Below, piece after piece: positions 32,761 through 44,169 of a DNA stretch of 64,000 nt. Both the position numbers and the translations under genes were made by a program. This DNA comes from Ectocarpus siliculosus (lineage: Eukaryota > Sar > Phaeophyceae > Ectocarpales > Ectocarpaceae), in assembly GCA_000310025.1 (NCBI GenBank), contig FN648564.1:180510-244509 (forward strand). Direction: 5' to 3'. The first letter of the stretch is position 1. Every line of letters starts with the position of its first letter. The notes below the pieces were generated by a model, which was not told where the DNA came from, did not search any database, and saw only the letters and a list, made by a program, of their open reading frames with translations.

Positions 32761-35462
32761 ACATTTCCCTGACGGCGAGTTGCATGGGACAGAGCATCAG
32801 TGACTACATGCCTGGATCCTGTGCACGTCGACGAGTGACATTCAACGTGTCATCGTATTACCTGCAATGACAAATACATAAAGGTCGCCATGCCCGTCTG
32901 GTGCACACAGCGAGGGAGGCTGTGTGTACCATACACTGACGTGAATCGCGTATCTAAGTTGGTTGTACCTCCGACGCTGACATTGTTGAATTGTTGTCCA
33001 CAGCATATTCATTTTGTCCTGCGCATTTTAGCCATCACCCGCAAGGACACACCGGCGGACGGGCGCATGGCTGCTGTACAGCAGGGGTGAGCTATGTGGA
33101 TCGCGCAGTCACCGTTATAACGGTAACGCAGACCTCGGGTTTTGTCACAGCCTGTCTTCTCAAATTAATTTTCGAAAAAAATAGTAAAAAAAAACTCAGG
33201 CCCTCGATCCTCCTGTGGTGGCGTCATGCCGTGCGGTCTGCAACAATACTATGTAGGCAGACGTCAAAATAACCCGTGTCCATCGCGTGCGAACGGAGAC
33301 AGCGCCACCACACGGCAGAGAAACCCGCATTACGAACACAAGCCAGTTCTTTAGTATAATGGAGTTACGTAGTAGTCCTTTCCTGCTCATCCACTACTCG
33401 CGAACGATCTACAGCCTATGTATGTGTGGACTACTGTACCCATGGTCTATATCTCGTGTCGCTTTCGGAAATAAATACAGACAAGGGCATTAAAGGGCTC
33501 CTCCAACCGCAATGGGCGGAAGGACCCGAAGCGCAAGCCGAGGCTAGGTACGGGACTGAGTGGCACAGAGCAGGAATAACATGGAATTCAGGTTGCTGCG
33601 TGTTTCTCTAAAGGTTTTCGTTTTGATGTTTTTGAAGTGAGTGGTGTCTTGTTCCCACCGGGGGTTGCAAACGCGGAATTTCATTTCAAGTCAACTTGAT
33701 CAGACGTTACCGTGATTCTGGGAGTTGGTGTTGAACGCTGGTATAATTTCGAGGTGGAAGAAGCCCGGTGGGACAGCAGACACTGGCGACCAAATGAAGA
33801 ACCTCCAATGAAAGGGCACATCATGCTAGGTTTTTCCATGGTGTCGCATATCTTGAAGTTTCGAAGGTATACGTCTTGTGTTGGGGATTGGTCGTGCCCA
33901 ACCCTATTCGGCCGTTCGTCACTTTGTGTGACATGCACGAAAGCGTAATGACGCACTTCGTGCGACATACACCAAAGCGTAATGATGTAGGTGCTCCCAA
34001 CACGCTCGAGGCCACGGGCAAGGAAAACAATGTACAGAAAAGCAAACCACTGGTTTTGTACATACCTATCTTCCAAAAAACTCAAAAACACTCAAAAATT
34101 GAATAGAAGGAGTTCTTCACATTCTTCTTGTGATGCGTCGGACGATCACAAGTACCGTCGCTCACCGTCCGTGGACGGACAAGAGATTGTCACCAAACAT
34201 GATTGTAGTTCTCCGTCTTCAACATTCATTCATCGACGAGAAGTTGGAACGGCAATTGTACGCCCAGGGTTGATGATCGCAGGTGAATGTACATATGTAA
34301 CCACGTAAAGGAAAATATTTCGCTTCGAAAAAGGACCTCCAGTAACAAATAGCTCTTCCTTTTTGGTTGTGCTGACTGCACCAATGCGACCGCCACGTGT
34401 AAGCAATTGAAGAATCTGTTCAACCAGAAACAGTTACTGATAATAGTATTGAATAAGACACTCCCTCGTTCTGGTTGTGCCGCTGCACGCGCCCCCCCAG
34501 CAAAACTCGCTTCGACATAAAATCAATCATTGAGGGGAGTCTTTGATTTTTCCGCGGATTTTTTTTGCTCTTGGTCGGGGGGGGGTTGTAGGCACGGGAA
34601 CAATTATCCAGATCCAAGCGACCTTCCTACGGTTCTCAGGGGAGGAAAAGGACCGATCGAAGTGTTTTGTAGGTCACAACATGCTTCAGTCGTTCAGTTT
34701 TTGGCTCGTGTGCGATCAGCACGACACCGAGCACACCGAGCTCCCTGTTGTCGGGTCGCCCGCAGAGGGCGTGTGAACAATCGCACGCCAGTGGCTGCAG
34801 TTTGTAGATGCCGTCGGCCAAAGGTCTCTCCCTGGCTTGCGTTTTGGACTGATCACACTCGGACCAACCAGAAAAAAAAGGTGACGTTCAAAAAAGTCAA
34901 CACCGCAACACCCTTCGGTTCATGTAAACAGGCTGTGTGCAATTAAAACTGGACACTACGCTCTGTTTCTGGGACGCGAGCAAAGGTATGTGTATGATCA
35001 CACGCGATTGGCTGCAGTTTGTGGATGTCGACGGCCTAAAGCCTTTCTCTGGCGTACATTTTGGATTGATTACACATGCAACTGGCACCAAAACGGCTCT
35101 TTTCGGTCCAAAGGCAAGAACGTCAGCAGAGCAATGTGGCAGGGTTGACGTTGTCGGCTCGCTTGCGCCCAACACGATGCAGAACGCCCTGAACATTAGA
35201 TACCTGCAGAGGCTTTGCGCACGCCCTCATGATACTGGCCCCTGTTTGGGCAGCAGGCGGTGTAGTTCCACGTTCTGGCACGGTCGGGTTGTGCCCAGGG
35301 TGTGACCCCCCCATTTCAAAACTGGAAAATATCCGCCGATCCAGTTTAGTAAATGAGCATATTTTCTAACTACCCAGCTGGGATCCTAGATAATATTTGG
35401 CCATTCCGAATCTTGGGCGTCTGGAATTGGCGATGTTCCTCTGCGCAAGACGCCAAGCAAGA

Positions 35463-35640
35463 TGTTTTTCGGGGCTGAGGCTGATATTTTCCTTTACGTG
35501 GTTACATACAAAAGTAAATTCACCTGCGATCATCAACCCTGGGCGTACAATTGCCGTTCCAACTTCTCGTCGATGAATGAATGTCGAAGACGGAGAACTA
35601 CAATCATGTTTGGTGACAATCTCCTGGATCGGCCAAATTC
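35463..35640 (-). repeat. Inverted copy of the R-segment end
   Basis: The sequence is close to the reverse complement of 34190-34318: GATTGTCACCAAACATGATTG, CATTCATTCATCGACGAGAAG and TTGTACGCCCAGGGTTGATGATC are all found inverted. The two copies lie 1.2 kb apart and could pair. Confidence 0.8.
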
Positions 35641-35721
35641 CGGCTGGACAAAAGTCCGGCCGTACTTACAGTGAACCAGATTCCTCAGGCGGATTCTTGG
35701 GGGTGGGTTTCCAGTAGATCG

Positions 35722-36572
35722 AACCCAGACGACGTAATCGGCGAGTGCGACTGAGTTCTTGACGTATCGCTCCCATCAAGGGCTTCGAGCAAGCCTACCC
35801 TGAAGGACTCGCTATTCTGCACGCTGGCTGATGATAGTCGCTCGGCACGCGTGCGTAAAAAAAACATACCGCATCACACCAAGCATGGAGACGCCGAAAC
35901 AGCCCAAAACCGCCACGAGACAGCAAATAAATGTAAGAGAGGGGAGGACACTGCAACTGATTTCTCGCTCCCTAGTCCACCGATCGGAGCGAGACCGGTC
36001 AGGGCGTGCTCTCTGTTCCTTCCTCTTTGCCGGAGTACATTTGCTCAGCAGCTCGTTGATCCCACCATTCGAAATCGTCGTCTGCGTGTACACAAGCTGT
36101 CTGTATAAAATTGTTTCCAGGCCTTCAGCACATTATCAATCTATTCTCAAGCGCGGAAGACCAGAAAAAAATAACAGTTCGAAATAGCAACAGGCACAAC
36201 GCGCATGCTTCTCTGCGTCGATCGAGAGTACGCGCTGCCGAGCACATCTACTCCGGCAGAGAGCAAGGAACCGAGAGCACGCCCTGACCGGTCTGGTTAC
36301 GATCGGTCGACAAGGGGTTGAGAAATCAGTTGCGGTGTCGTCCACTTTTGGACAAAAAGCGGTTCTTTTTGCTGTCTCGTGACGGTTCGGCCTGTTTCGG
36401 CGTCTCCATGCTTGGTGTGATGCGGTATGTATCTTTTACGCACGCGTGCCGAGCGACCATCACCAGCCAGCGTGCAGAATAGCAAGCCCTTCAGCGTAGG
36501 GTTGCTCGGAGCCCTTGATGGGAGCGATGTCAAAAACTAAGGTCGCACTCGCCGGTTATGTCGTCTGGGTTC
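35722..36572. mobile_element. Foldback element with arms of about 310 bp
   Basis: The left arm (35722-36037) and right arm (36250-36572) are inverted copies: GGCGAGTGCGAC.., CGCTCCCATCAAGGG, TCGGCACGCGTGCGTAAA, GCATCACACCAAGCATGGAGACGCC and AGGGCGTGCTCTC all recur reversed. The spacer is about 210 bp and not palindromic. No coding region is seen. It is nested in the TGA-flanked element. Confidence 0.8.
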
Positions 36573-37390
36573 ACCAGCGGTGAATTTTTTGGGAAAAGAA
36601 ATCCGGCTGGGCACCATCCGGGTTTCTGCCGAACTTTTCGGGTGGGAGCAACTCAAAAAGCTGAACCCAGAACCCACATTTTGTCGACCCAAAAAACCGA
36701 AGAACCTGGCACAATAAGAAGCCGGATCTTTGCCCATCCTGAAAAGAAAAAGCTTTTTGGAAATGGAATCCAGGTGTATAAGAAACAGCCTAAGAAATGT
36801 ACCCCTTCCCCAAAAAACATACGGAAACAATCAAAACGGCAGACTCGGCCTGAACGGAAAAAAATGGGCTTCCAGACCCGGAACATTTCGCTTTCACAAC
36901 TCGATCAATCGGAAAAGACCCAGCAGCAAGTTCCAATAGCTATCCAAAACCCGTTGTCATGTTCGGATACGGCTCGACACCGGCGATACAAACAGACGGG
37001 ATAATTCCGGTTCATCGGAGATAAGAACACACTCGGCTTTTGGGAGATACATGCGCCCGCGAAGAAAGGGTGTTGAACAGTATACTGTTACTCCTTACTT
37101 TCAGATTACTTTCCGCAGTATCCTCAGAAAAGTGTACTTTTGTGCAGGAGGATGATTGGACTACACTAATTTCCTCTTTGCGAGAGGGGTCTTTTCCCAC
37201 ACCTACAGCAAAGTGCGGCTTCGTCTCGCGTTTTGGACATGTGGAAAAAGAAAACGGCAAACAGTTTCCATTTTTTACCTGGTACGTTCGGGCGTTGCCA
37301 AAACAGACCGCTGAGGGCGCCTGAAGACTACCAAGGGTCCTTCAGTTCGCGAGCGAGTTTCGTCCGATGCATATTTAAAGAACATTCACA

Positions 37391-38259
37391 AAATATGCTC
37401 CAGCGGATCTTCCAACTCATGCTAGACTTCAGAGTGCCCCGTCTCACAGTCCCCAGCGCTGCGAGCGAAGCGGGGAGTCTCGGACCCCCCTCAGCTCAAG
37501 ACGTTAACGCCGACCCCTCGCCTGGCCCGCGCGAGGACGCCGATCGACTTCTCCTCTTTACGGTGACGACCGGAGAAGTCTTGCCTTCGCGACCGCACTG
37601 CAGCCGGGGCTCGACAGTCGCACGCCTGCTGTGTTATGGCACCGCCAAATTCGACCAAATCTCGACTTGCTGGGGGCATCGCATCTCATCCTGGGGTTCT
37701 ACGGAGAGCGTCTTCGTTCTCAAAGAATCGGGCCTGTGATTGGGTGACCGCTCGGTGGAGCACGGTGACTTCGCGTGAGAACGTGCGACTGATAAAGAAA
37801 TATGTATGGTGCTGACTCTGTGCGCGTTTGATTGCGCAAGGAAGGGAGAATGTGATCCGAACAGCACAAGGAATACACACAGATAGACTCACATGTCACA
37901 CCCACAAATCAGCACACCCGCACACGCATCATGGTCTCTATGAAGCACTTTCATCTACGGGGTATAATTTAGATCGCAAAAGTCTTCACCTCTGCGACAT
38001 GACCGGCTTCAATGATTTCCGGTAGATCTTTCACGATGCACGGAAGGAAACAGGAACAACGAAGATTTCAACGTACGACGAATAGTTCTATATACCACGT
38101 CTTTGCAATGCTGCTATGTGTACTTACCTACCTCTGTGTACCTCTCACGTATCCCGTTGTATTCCGCCTGCAGCCCCAGCCCGCAACGTCCATAACACGC
38201 GACAAATTAGGTCGCATTAACTCCAATGATAAGAACCCCCGATTTGATCTGTATTTGGG
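37391..38259. other. No gene recognised
   Basis: 37400-37740 is GC-rich and shares words with 31775-31840. The rest has only short frames. A 173-codon plus frame at 38012-38533 runs into the following minisatellite and is not taken as a gene. Confidence 0.4.
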
Positions 38260-38810
38260 TATGTTCTGTAGGGTACCCACAGAAGGTACCGGCGGTATTT
38301 CTCCGGGTATTTACCCTATTGAACAACTCTACAGACGAGTTCTGTGGCACTTCCGCTACCCTACCCGAAACTTCTGTGAGATCTGTGGCACTTCCAATAC
38401 CCTACAGAAAACGCCTATGAGTTCTGTGACGCTCCAATACCCTACAGAAAACGTCTGTAACCATTTGCTAGCCTACCCGCCACGTTCTGTGAGTTCTGTA
38501 CGACCTTCGCACAAACTGTATTTTTTCTGTTGAGTTCTGTGGAAACGGCGATACAATACCGGATTTTGCTGTAAGTTCTGTGGCACCTACAGAAACCCTC
38601 TGTGAGTTCTGCAACCCTTCCGATACCCTACAGAATACTTTTGTGGAACTCTGTGACACCTACCGGACACTTCTGTGCGTTCTGTCACACCTACCGGTCG
38701 CATCTGTGAGATCTATGGCACTTCCAATAACCTACCGGAAAATTCTGTTTGATCTGTAACGCTGTCAATACCCTACCTACCGGACTACGTCTGTACGCTC
38801 TACGTTCTGA
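38260..38810 (+). repeat. Degenerate minisatellite, about 12 units of roughly 45 bp
   Basis: The unit is TTCTGTGAGTTCTGTGGCACYT then CCAATACCCTACAGAAAA with many variants. Good copies begin near 38336, 38369, 38416, 38488, 38574, 38604, 38686 and 38742. Spacing varies from 30 to 60 bases, which shows decay. Confidence 0.75.
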
Positions 38811-38954
38811 GTCAGGCCCACCAACCAAACTTGAAGCGCACCTTTTTAATTTGCAAAAAAAACAAAAGTGCAAATCACGGGGTTCTCGCACACAAATCAT
38901 GGTGAGCATGCACCACACACATGCACAACACACATACATCCATATCATTGTGAA

Positions 38955-39010
38955 CAATAACAGCCCGGGGGCAGCCAGGCCTCAACTGAAGCCTTTTTGC
39001 CCATTTTTTT
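38955..39010 (+). repeat. Dispersed repeat W, start fragment
   Basis: AGCCCGGGGGCAGCCAGGCCTCAACTGAAGCC resembles 44665-44700 and 49325-49360. The later part of W appears at 40432-40510, so W may have been split by the sequence between. Confidence 0.5.
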
Positions 39011-39104
39011 CCCGTGGCGGAAGTTGTACTGCTTGAAAACGGAAGCGGTGGTTGGAAAATTTCAAGGCTCCTCTCGGAACGATTCCTCAGTTCGGTAACG
39101 ATTG

Positions 39105-39235
39105 GTACGGGAACCAGCGAATACGGTAATACACGGAAACATTTTGGTGGTAACTGGCCAGCACGGTAATGCACGGTAATATTTGGGCGGTAACGGCCCG
39201 CCACGGTAACTTCCGTACGGCAACTAGCCCCCAGC
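39105..39235 (+). repeat. Short minisatellite, about three units of 45 bp
   Basis: The words ACGGTAATRCACGG, ATTTTGGTGGTAACTGGCC and ATTTGGGCGGTAACGGCCC repeat in order. Confidence 0.6.
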
Positions 39236-40080
39236 GAGAGGTCCGCACCAGCAACGAGAGGTATTTTTTCTTTCCACACACACAGCGGCAGGCGAGGCAG
39301 ACGGACAGCAGTCCGCTCGACACCGACACAGAGAGGGTGGGCTGCAGATCTTCGGCTTTCCTTTCGTTTCTCCGTCTCTCTCTGCATACATAATACCTTC
39401 TTCCTGCTTTCTTGCCTGGACCACGGATGGATACGTCAGGCTGGCTACCCATGTCTGCCATCTGTCAACAACCATGGTTATAGCCCCAATTAACATTTGT
39501 GGTCGACAGTCTGGAAGGAGAAATATTCCGTTGTTGCAGAGTAGTGGCGGCTGGCTGTAGTCGACACTCTGAGAGAAAAAAATAACGTGGTGTGGGGCAC
39601 GTCGTATTTGACGTGGGGGTGTTGCTCTGCGTATGGTGTGTGTGCTATCTGCTCTGTCTTTTTATGGTTCTCAGTACTTACTGCCGTATTTGTTATGCGT
39701 CCACCCGGAATAGACTAATTGTTGTCGGCGGCGAAAAGGGTATGTATCCCGTCGAAACAGCAGTACGATGGAGGCCAATGGTTGGAACCGTCCGTAGAAA
39801 ATCGTGTACAAGAACCCTTTGATGCTGGTCGTCGGTGCACGTTCCTGAGGGTGGATGACTTCTCTGCCGCTCCCTGCCTCGCGAAAACGCCCCACAAACT
39901 AACACTCCACGCATGGTTCTCGGGAGATAGATGTATGTATCCTTGACGCAGTCGATTGCGGTGCAAACCGACCACCTGCATCGTCGACCTGAACGTGACT
40001 CTTCGCGTCGTGTGGGGTGCGTCGTTGTTTGTTGACGACCTGTGGGGGTCCTGAAGAAAAAGAGAGGGGGTTTGGTTGTT
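39236..40080. other. No gene recognised
   Basis: Overlapping short frames on both strands only. Confidence 0.5.
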
Positions 40081-40081
40081 C

Positions 40082-40410
40082 GGTGAATCAATCCAACGGG
40101 GGAGATCTACGAACATGACATACAACAACGCACGCGTTCTCAAAAACAGAGACGAGCTGTTGCACCAATCTTGCAAGAGGGGCGGGCGGGGCCACGAGGG
40201 ACACCTGTTCCAACCCACACGAAAATCTGTCAATGGGATCTCGAGAAACATCGACCCAAGAAAACAACTTGCTTTTAGAGGAGAAACCGGAGATCGCCTG
40301 CTCTTAAACCCAGTGAAAAAAAGGGAGTGGGGTCACTTTTGGTAGTGTCACGTCTGATGGGGTCAAAATCGAATATAGGTCTGAGAATTTCCGGAAGAGA
40401 AAACTGAAGC
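40082..40410 (+). repeat. Dispersed repeat Z, copy 1
   Basis: Shares GGGAGATCTACGAA, CTTGCAAGAGGGGCGGGCGGGGCCA, GAGGGACACC, GAGGAGAAACCGGAGA and GGTCTGAGAATTT with 47985-48290 and, more loosely, with 59590-59870. No coding content is recognised. Confidence 0.7.
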
Positions 40411-41517
40411 AAATAGGCTTCAGAATTGTAGACGGAAGTAAGGAGTGCTCTCGCATGATGATGCGCATTATATATGTGGAAGAAGAATTGAGAGACAGAA
40501 AATTACAATGAGCCGCGGAGCGCGAAACCCGGTATTCTTTCCCTTCGTCCCCGGGTGGAAAAAAAGGCTCTATATAATGGCCAAAGTTACTTGTCGCGAT
40601 ACAGGGGCCCCAAGACTTGATTTTCCGGGGAGTCTTAACAACGCACCTTTGGGACCAGATCGAGATCTGCAGGGCACCGATTGACGATATGTTCGCTTCT
40701 GAGGAAGAAGAAAAATAGCGCCTTCTACGTCACACCGGTCTGGTCGTGCTCCGATAACAGATGGCCGTTCTACACAAGTGTTTTTGCCCTAAATTCGTAG
40801 GAGATCTTGCTCTCCGACCCCTGGGTTTCTCCGCGAAAAGACATGCACAAGAGCGGAGATCGCGAGCGCGCGCCATTCAAACCAGGATATGACACAGAGA
40901 CAGAGTCAGAGACAACAACACCACCAAAATCACATCACCGCTGGGACGCTGATTCCAGACCAGCTATGTAAACCAGCAGGGGTCGGACCAATACGACCTG
41001 TGCGCCATGGGTATAGTCATGCGCCATGTGTGTGTAACCTGGCGGGTGTTTATTGATGTTGAGTGGGTCCAACCCACTGCTCCAAAAACAGCAGACCGAT
41101 AATCACGAGCGAACGCACAACATAGCACACCTTCCCCAAGTCCAGATCACACCTACCATCACACGTACCATTGAGAAAATACGTCGAGGGCGTGAGGGTC
41201 TACTGCTGCTGCGCGTTTTATCAGGATGGTTCACGGCGCGATCGGTTGGGTACTTGCGTCGCGCTATTGACTGTCTTCCAAAACCCGCGCCCTGCCTGCT
41301 GTTGCTGCTGCCGTGGGTGTTGCGCATTGAAGTCATGACCATCAACGGCTTTGTTGTTCTTGTTTCATACTGCAGTAATGTCCCGTGATGTACATTATGT
41401 AGACTGCTTGCTTTCACTTCGTGGGAAACTCGGAAGGTTGAAACGGACGTTGCGGGCAACTTGTGAGCGTGACGCAATATTTGACATCTGTCTTATCACC
41501 CTCCTATGTCTAGGGCT
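40411..41517. other. Fragment of repeat W, then no gene recognised
   Basis: GAGTGCTCTCGCATGATGATGCGCATTATA at 40444 matches repeat W. The rest, up to the truncated R segment, holds nothing I recognise. Confidence 0.4.
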
Positions 41518-41955
41518 TCAGAACTATCTTCTAGTGATGCGTCGGACGATGACAAGTACCGCCGCCCACCTTCCTTGGACGGACAAGAAATGGTCACACC
41601 AAAAGATCATTTAAGGTCTCCGTCTTCGACACTCATTCATTCGACAAGAATCTGGAATCGCAAGTGTACGCCCGAGATTCTTCGCGTACATTGATTACGC
41701 GGATGGATGAGTATGTAGCCACGTAGAGCAATATCTTTCAATTCGAAAAAAGGACCTCCAGACAAAAAATAGCTCTCCCTTCTTGGTTGTGTTGATTGCA
41801 CCGACGCGGCCGCCACGTGGAAGCAAAGAAAGAATCGATTCGAAAAGAAACACATGAAGTACTTCAAGTATTGAAAAAAAGAAACTCCCTCGTTCTGGTT
41901 GTCCACTCGTGCCCCCCCCCAAAAAAAATCGCTTCGACATACAATCAATCACTGA

Positions 41956-43047
41956 GGCTGAGTCTCTGATTGTTCCGGGGATTTGTTATGCTCTCGGTCG
42001 GGGGGGAGTTGTCTATATGGCGAAAACTATCCAGAACCAAGTGACATTCTTACGGTTCTCAGGGAAAAAAAGGGCCGATCCAAGTCTTTTGTGGCTCACA
42101 ACATGCTTCAGTCCTTCAGTTTACGGATTTGGCTTGTGTGCAACCAACAAGACACCGAGCGCCCTGTTGTCGGGTCGCCTGCAGAGGGCGTGTTAATCAT
42201 CGCACGCCAGTGGCTGCAGTTTGTGGATGTCGGCCAAAGGCCTCTGTCTGGCATGCGTTTCGGACTGATCACACTCGGACCAACCAGAAAAAAAGGTAAC
42301 GTCCAAAAAAGTCAACACCGCAACACCCTTCGGTTCATGTTTACAGGCTGTGTGCAATCAAAACTGGACAACACGGTCTGTTTCTGGGACGCGAGCAAAG
42401 CGTATGGGTATGATCACACGTCGTTGGCTGCAGTTTGTGAAAGTCATCGGCCTAAAGGCTCCATCTGGCACGCAGTTTTGACTGGTAGCGGGTGACACAC
42501 GGAGCAAACACGCGGCGGAACCAGAAAAAGTCCAAAGAGTCAATACCCAAACACCGAAACACACTTTGGTTCACGTTTGTTTGCAGGACGTGCGCAATCA
42601 AAACTGGACAGCACGCTGTGTTTCTGGGACGTGAGCAGAGGGTATGTCTGAGATCAAACGCTATTGGCTGCAGTTTGTGGATGTCGACGGCCTAAAGCCT
42701 TTCTCTGGCGTGCATGTTTATTGGTACACATCCAGCAGGCAAAAAAACGGCTCTTTTCGGCCCATACGGAACAACTTCAGCAGAGCAATATAGCAGGGTT
42801 AACGTTGACGGCTCGTGTGCGGCCAACACGACGCAGAACGCCCTGAATTTCAGATACCAGCAAAGGATTTGTGCATGACCTTATGATACTGGCCCCCGTT
42901 TGGCCAACAGGCAGTGTGGTTCCCCGAATCTGGGCTTTTGGAATTGGCCACTTTCCTCCGCGGGAGACAGCAACATTTGTTTTTGGCTAAGAAATGGACC
43001 CCTTCCCCCCATAACATACCGGTATTATCAATACGTGAGACTCGGCC
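41956..43047. mobile_element. TGA-flanked DNA element, copy 2 (1092 bp)
   Basis: Ends GGCTGAGTCT and AGACTCGGCC are 10-bp inverted repeats with one mismatch. TGA lies on both sides (41953-41955 and 43048-43050). In units 1 and 2, S runs straight into U (AATCAATC..TGAACGAAAA), so the insertion point is exact. A 3-bp duplication and GG-starting ends recall PIF/Harbinger elements, but TGA is not their usual target, so the class is open. Inside, TTGGCTGCAGTTTGTG heads three tandem units (near 42210, 42424 and 42664). No transposase seen. Confidence 0.75.
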
Positions 43048-43770
43048 TGAACAAAAAAAAGTGGGCTTCCAGACCCGGTGTCAACATTTCGCTTTGACAA
43101 CTCGATCAAGCGGAAAAGCCCTTCAGCACGAAGTTCCAATAGCTGTCCAAAACCCGTTGAGAAGTTCGGATACGGCTTTACGCCGCCGACACAAACGGAT
43201 GGGATGATTCCAGGTTATCGCAGATAGATAAAAGAAACTCGGCTTTTGGGAGATACACGCGCGCCAAGACAGGGTGTTGAACGTCCTTTTACCCCATGCT
43301 TTCAGATTTCTTTCCACACCACCCTGACAAAAGTGTAACTTTGTGCAGGCAGATGGTTGGACCACACTGATATCCCCTTTGCGACAGGGGACTTTTCCCA
43401 CACCTACAGCAAAGTGCGGCGTTGCCGCGCGCTTTGGACAACGTGGAAAAAGAAAAGGCTGAATATTGTATTCTTTATCTGGTATGCTTGGGCGCTGCCA
43501 AATGAGACCACTGAGGACGCGTGAAGACTACCCAGGGTCCTTCACTTTCCAAACAAGTTTCGTCCGGTGCATACAAATATATTATTCGAAGTACGCCCTA
43601 AATACTACTGCTCCGACTGCTACTGTTTGTTAGCACTCCAAAAGTGGGCAGTTCATGACTCCGGGGAAAAAAAAAGGAAAAAACAAGAAAATTCTCATTG
43701 GGAGAATCGGACAGCGATTCATGCAAGCGTGAGCATTCGTCCCACCCCATACGGGCAAGTGCCGTAGTGT

Positions 43771-44169
43771 CTAGGGGTGCAGTGGAGACCATTTTTGTTG
43801 CCTATGAACATTAAGGATTCGAGTTTGCTGCAAAAGATGTGTGTGCAATCGGAAGAAGCATTGTCTCCACCGAGTGGTGGCGTGCTTGGTTGTGAAAGCT
43901 ACATGGTCTTCCGGTTTGGACGGAGTGTTGATATCACCAACAGGGATGGCTAGGAAAAGCGTGCTAGACCTTAGTTTGCGCGTGTGCAGCAGAGTACAGC
44001 AGAAGTCGGGCCGAAGGTGGTCTGCATATCGTATTGTCGATTTGTCGCACAGGGACACGCACGAACTTTCAGAAGGGCATGTGTGATGTTCCGGGTAATA
44101 CACACACGTAGGAATCCGCTGGCATGTCTGCTGCACAACGGTGAGACAGCAGCGAGGGGCTGTGTGCAT
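43771..44169 (-). CDS. Macro-repeat V-segment open frame, copy 2
   Basis: A real ATG at 44169-44167 begins a 132-codon minus frame ending at 43771. It is the counterpart of 21869-22243 and shares its C-terminal 105 residues in frame. Cys-, His- and Thr-rich, no signal peptide or membrane segment evident, no family recognised. It lies wholly inside segment V and belongs to the repeat, not to a separate host locus. Confidence 0.3.
   Translation of the reverse strand: MHTAPRCCLTVVQQTCQRIPTCVYYPEHHTCPSESSCVSLCDKSTIRYADHLRPDFCCTLLHTRKLRSSTLFLAIPVGDINTPSKPEDHVAFTTKHATTRWRQCFFRLHTHLLQQTRILNVHRQQKWSPLHP

Larger units (their letters stand above)
22737..33196 (+). repeat. Macro-repeat unit 2
   Basis: Q 22737-23180 (with about 235 extra bases near 22778-23012 relative to the other units), an unrelated block to about 24260, R 24269-25090, S broken by the LINE block 25140-29906 and resuming to about 30030, an unrelated block with 219-bp tandem repeats to about 31150, U 31190-31745, a GC-rich block in place of V to about 32760, P 32765-33196. 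Confidence 0.7.
34534..36850. mobile_element. TGA-flanked DNA element, copy 1 (with nested foldback)
   Basis: The same insertion site between S and U as copy 2 (41956-43047). The right end is AGACTCGGCC at 36841-36850, then TGA at 36851; the left end is GGGGAGTCT after TGA at 34531-34533, one base shorter than in copy 2. It shares with copy 2 the tandem words TTGGCTGCAGTTTGTGGATGTC (near 34791 and 35009) and the terminal sequence ATGTACCCCTTCCCC near 36797. Extra parts are an inverted copy of the R end (35463-35640) and the foldback element. Both copies in the same site suggest the insertion came before the unit was duplicated. Confidence 0.65.
33197..37390 (+). repeat. Macro-repeat unit 3
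   Basis: Q 33197-33430, R 33471-34300, S to 34533, the TGA-flanked element 34534-36850 and U 36851-37385. V and P are not found; a foreign stretch (37390-41517) follows. Confidence 0.7.
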
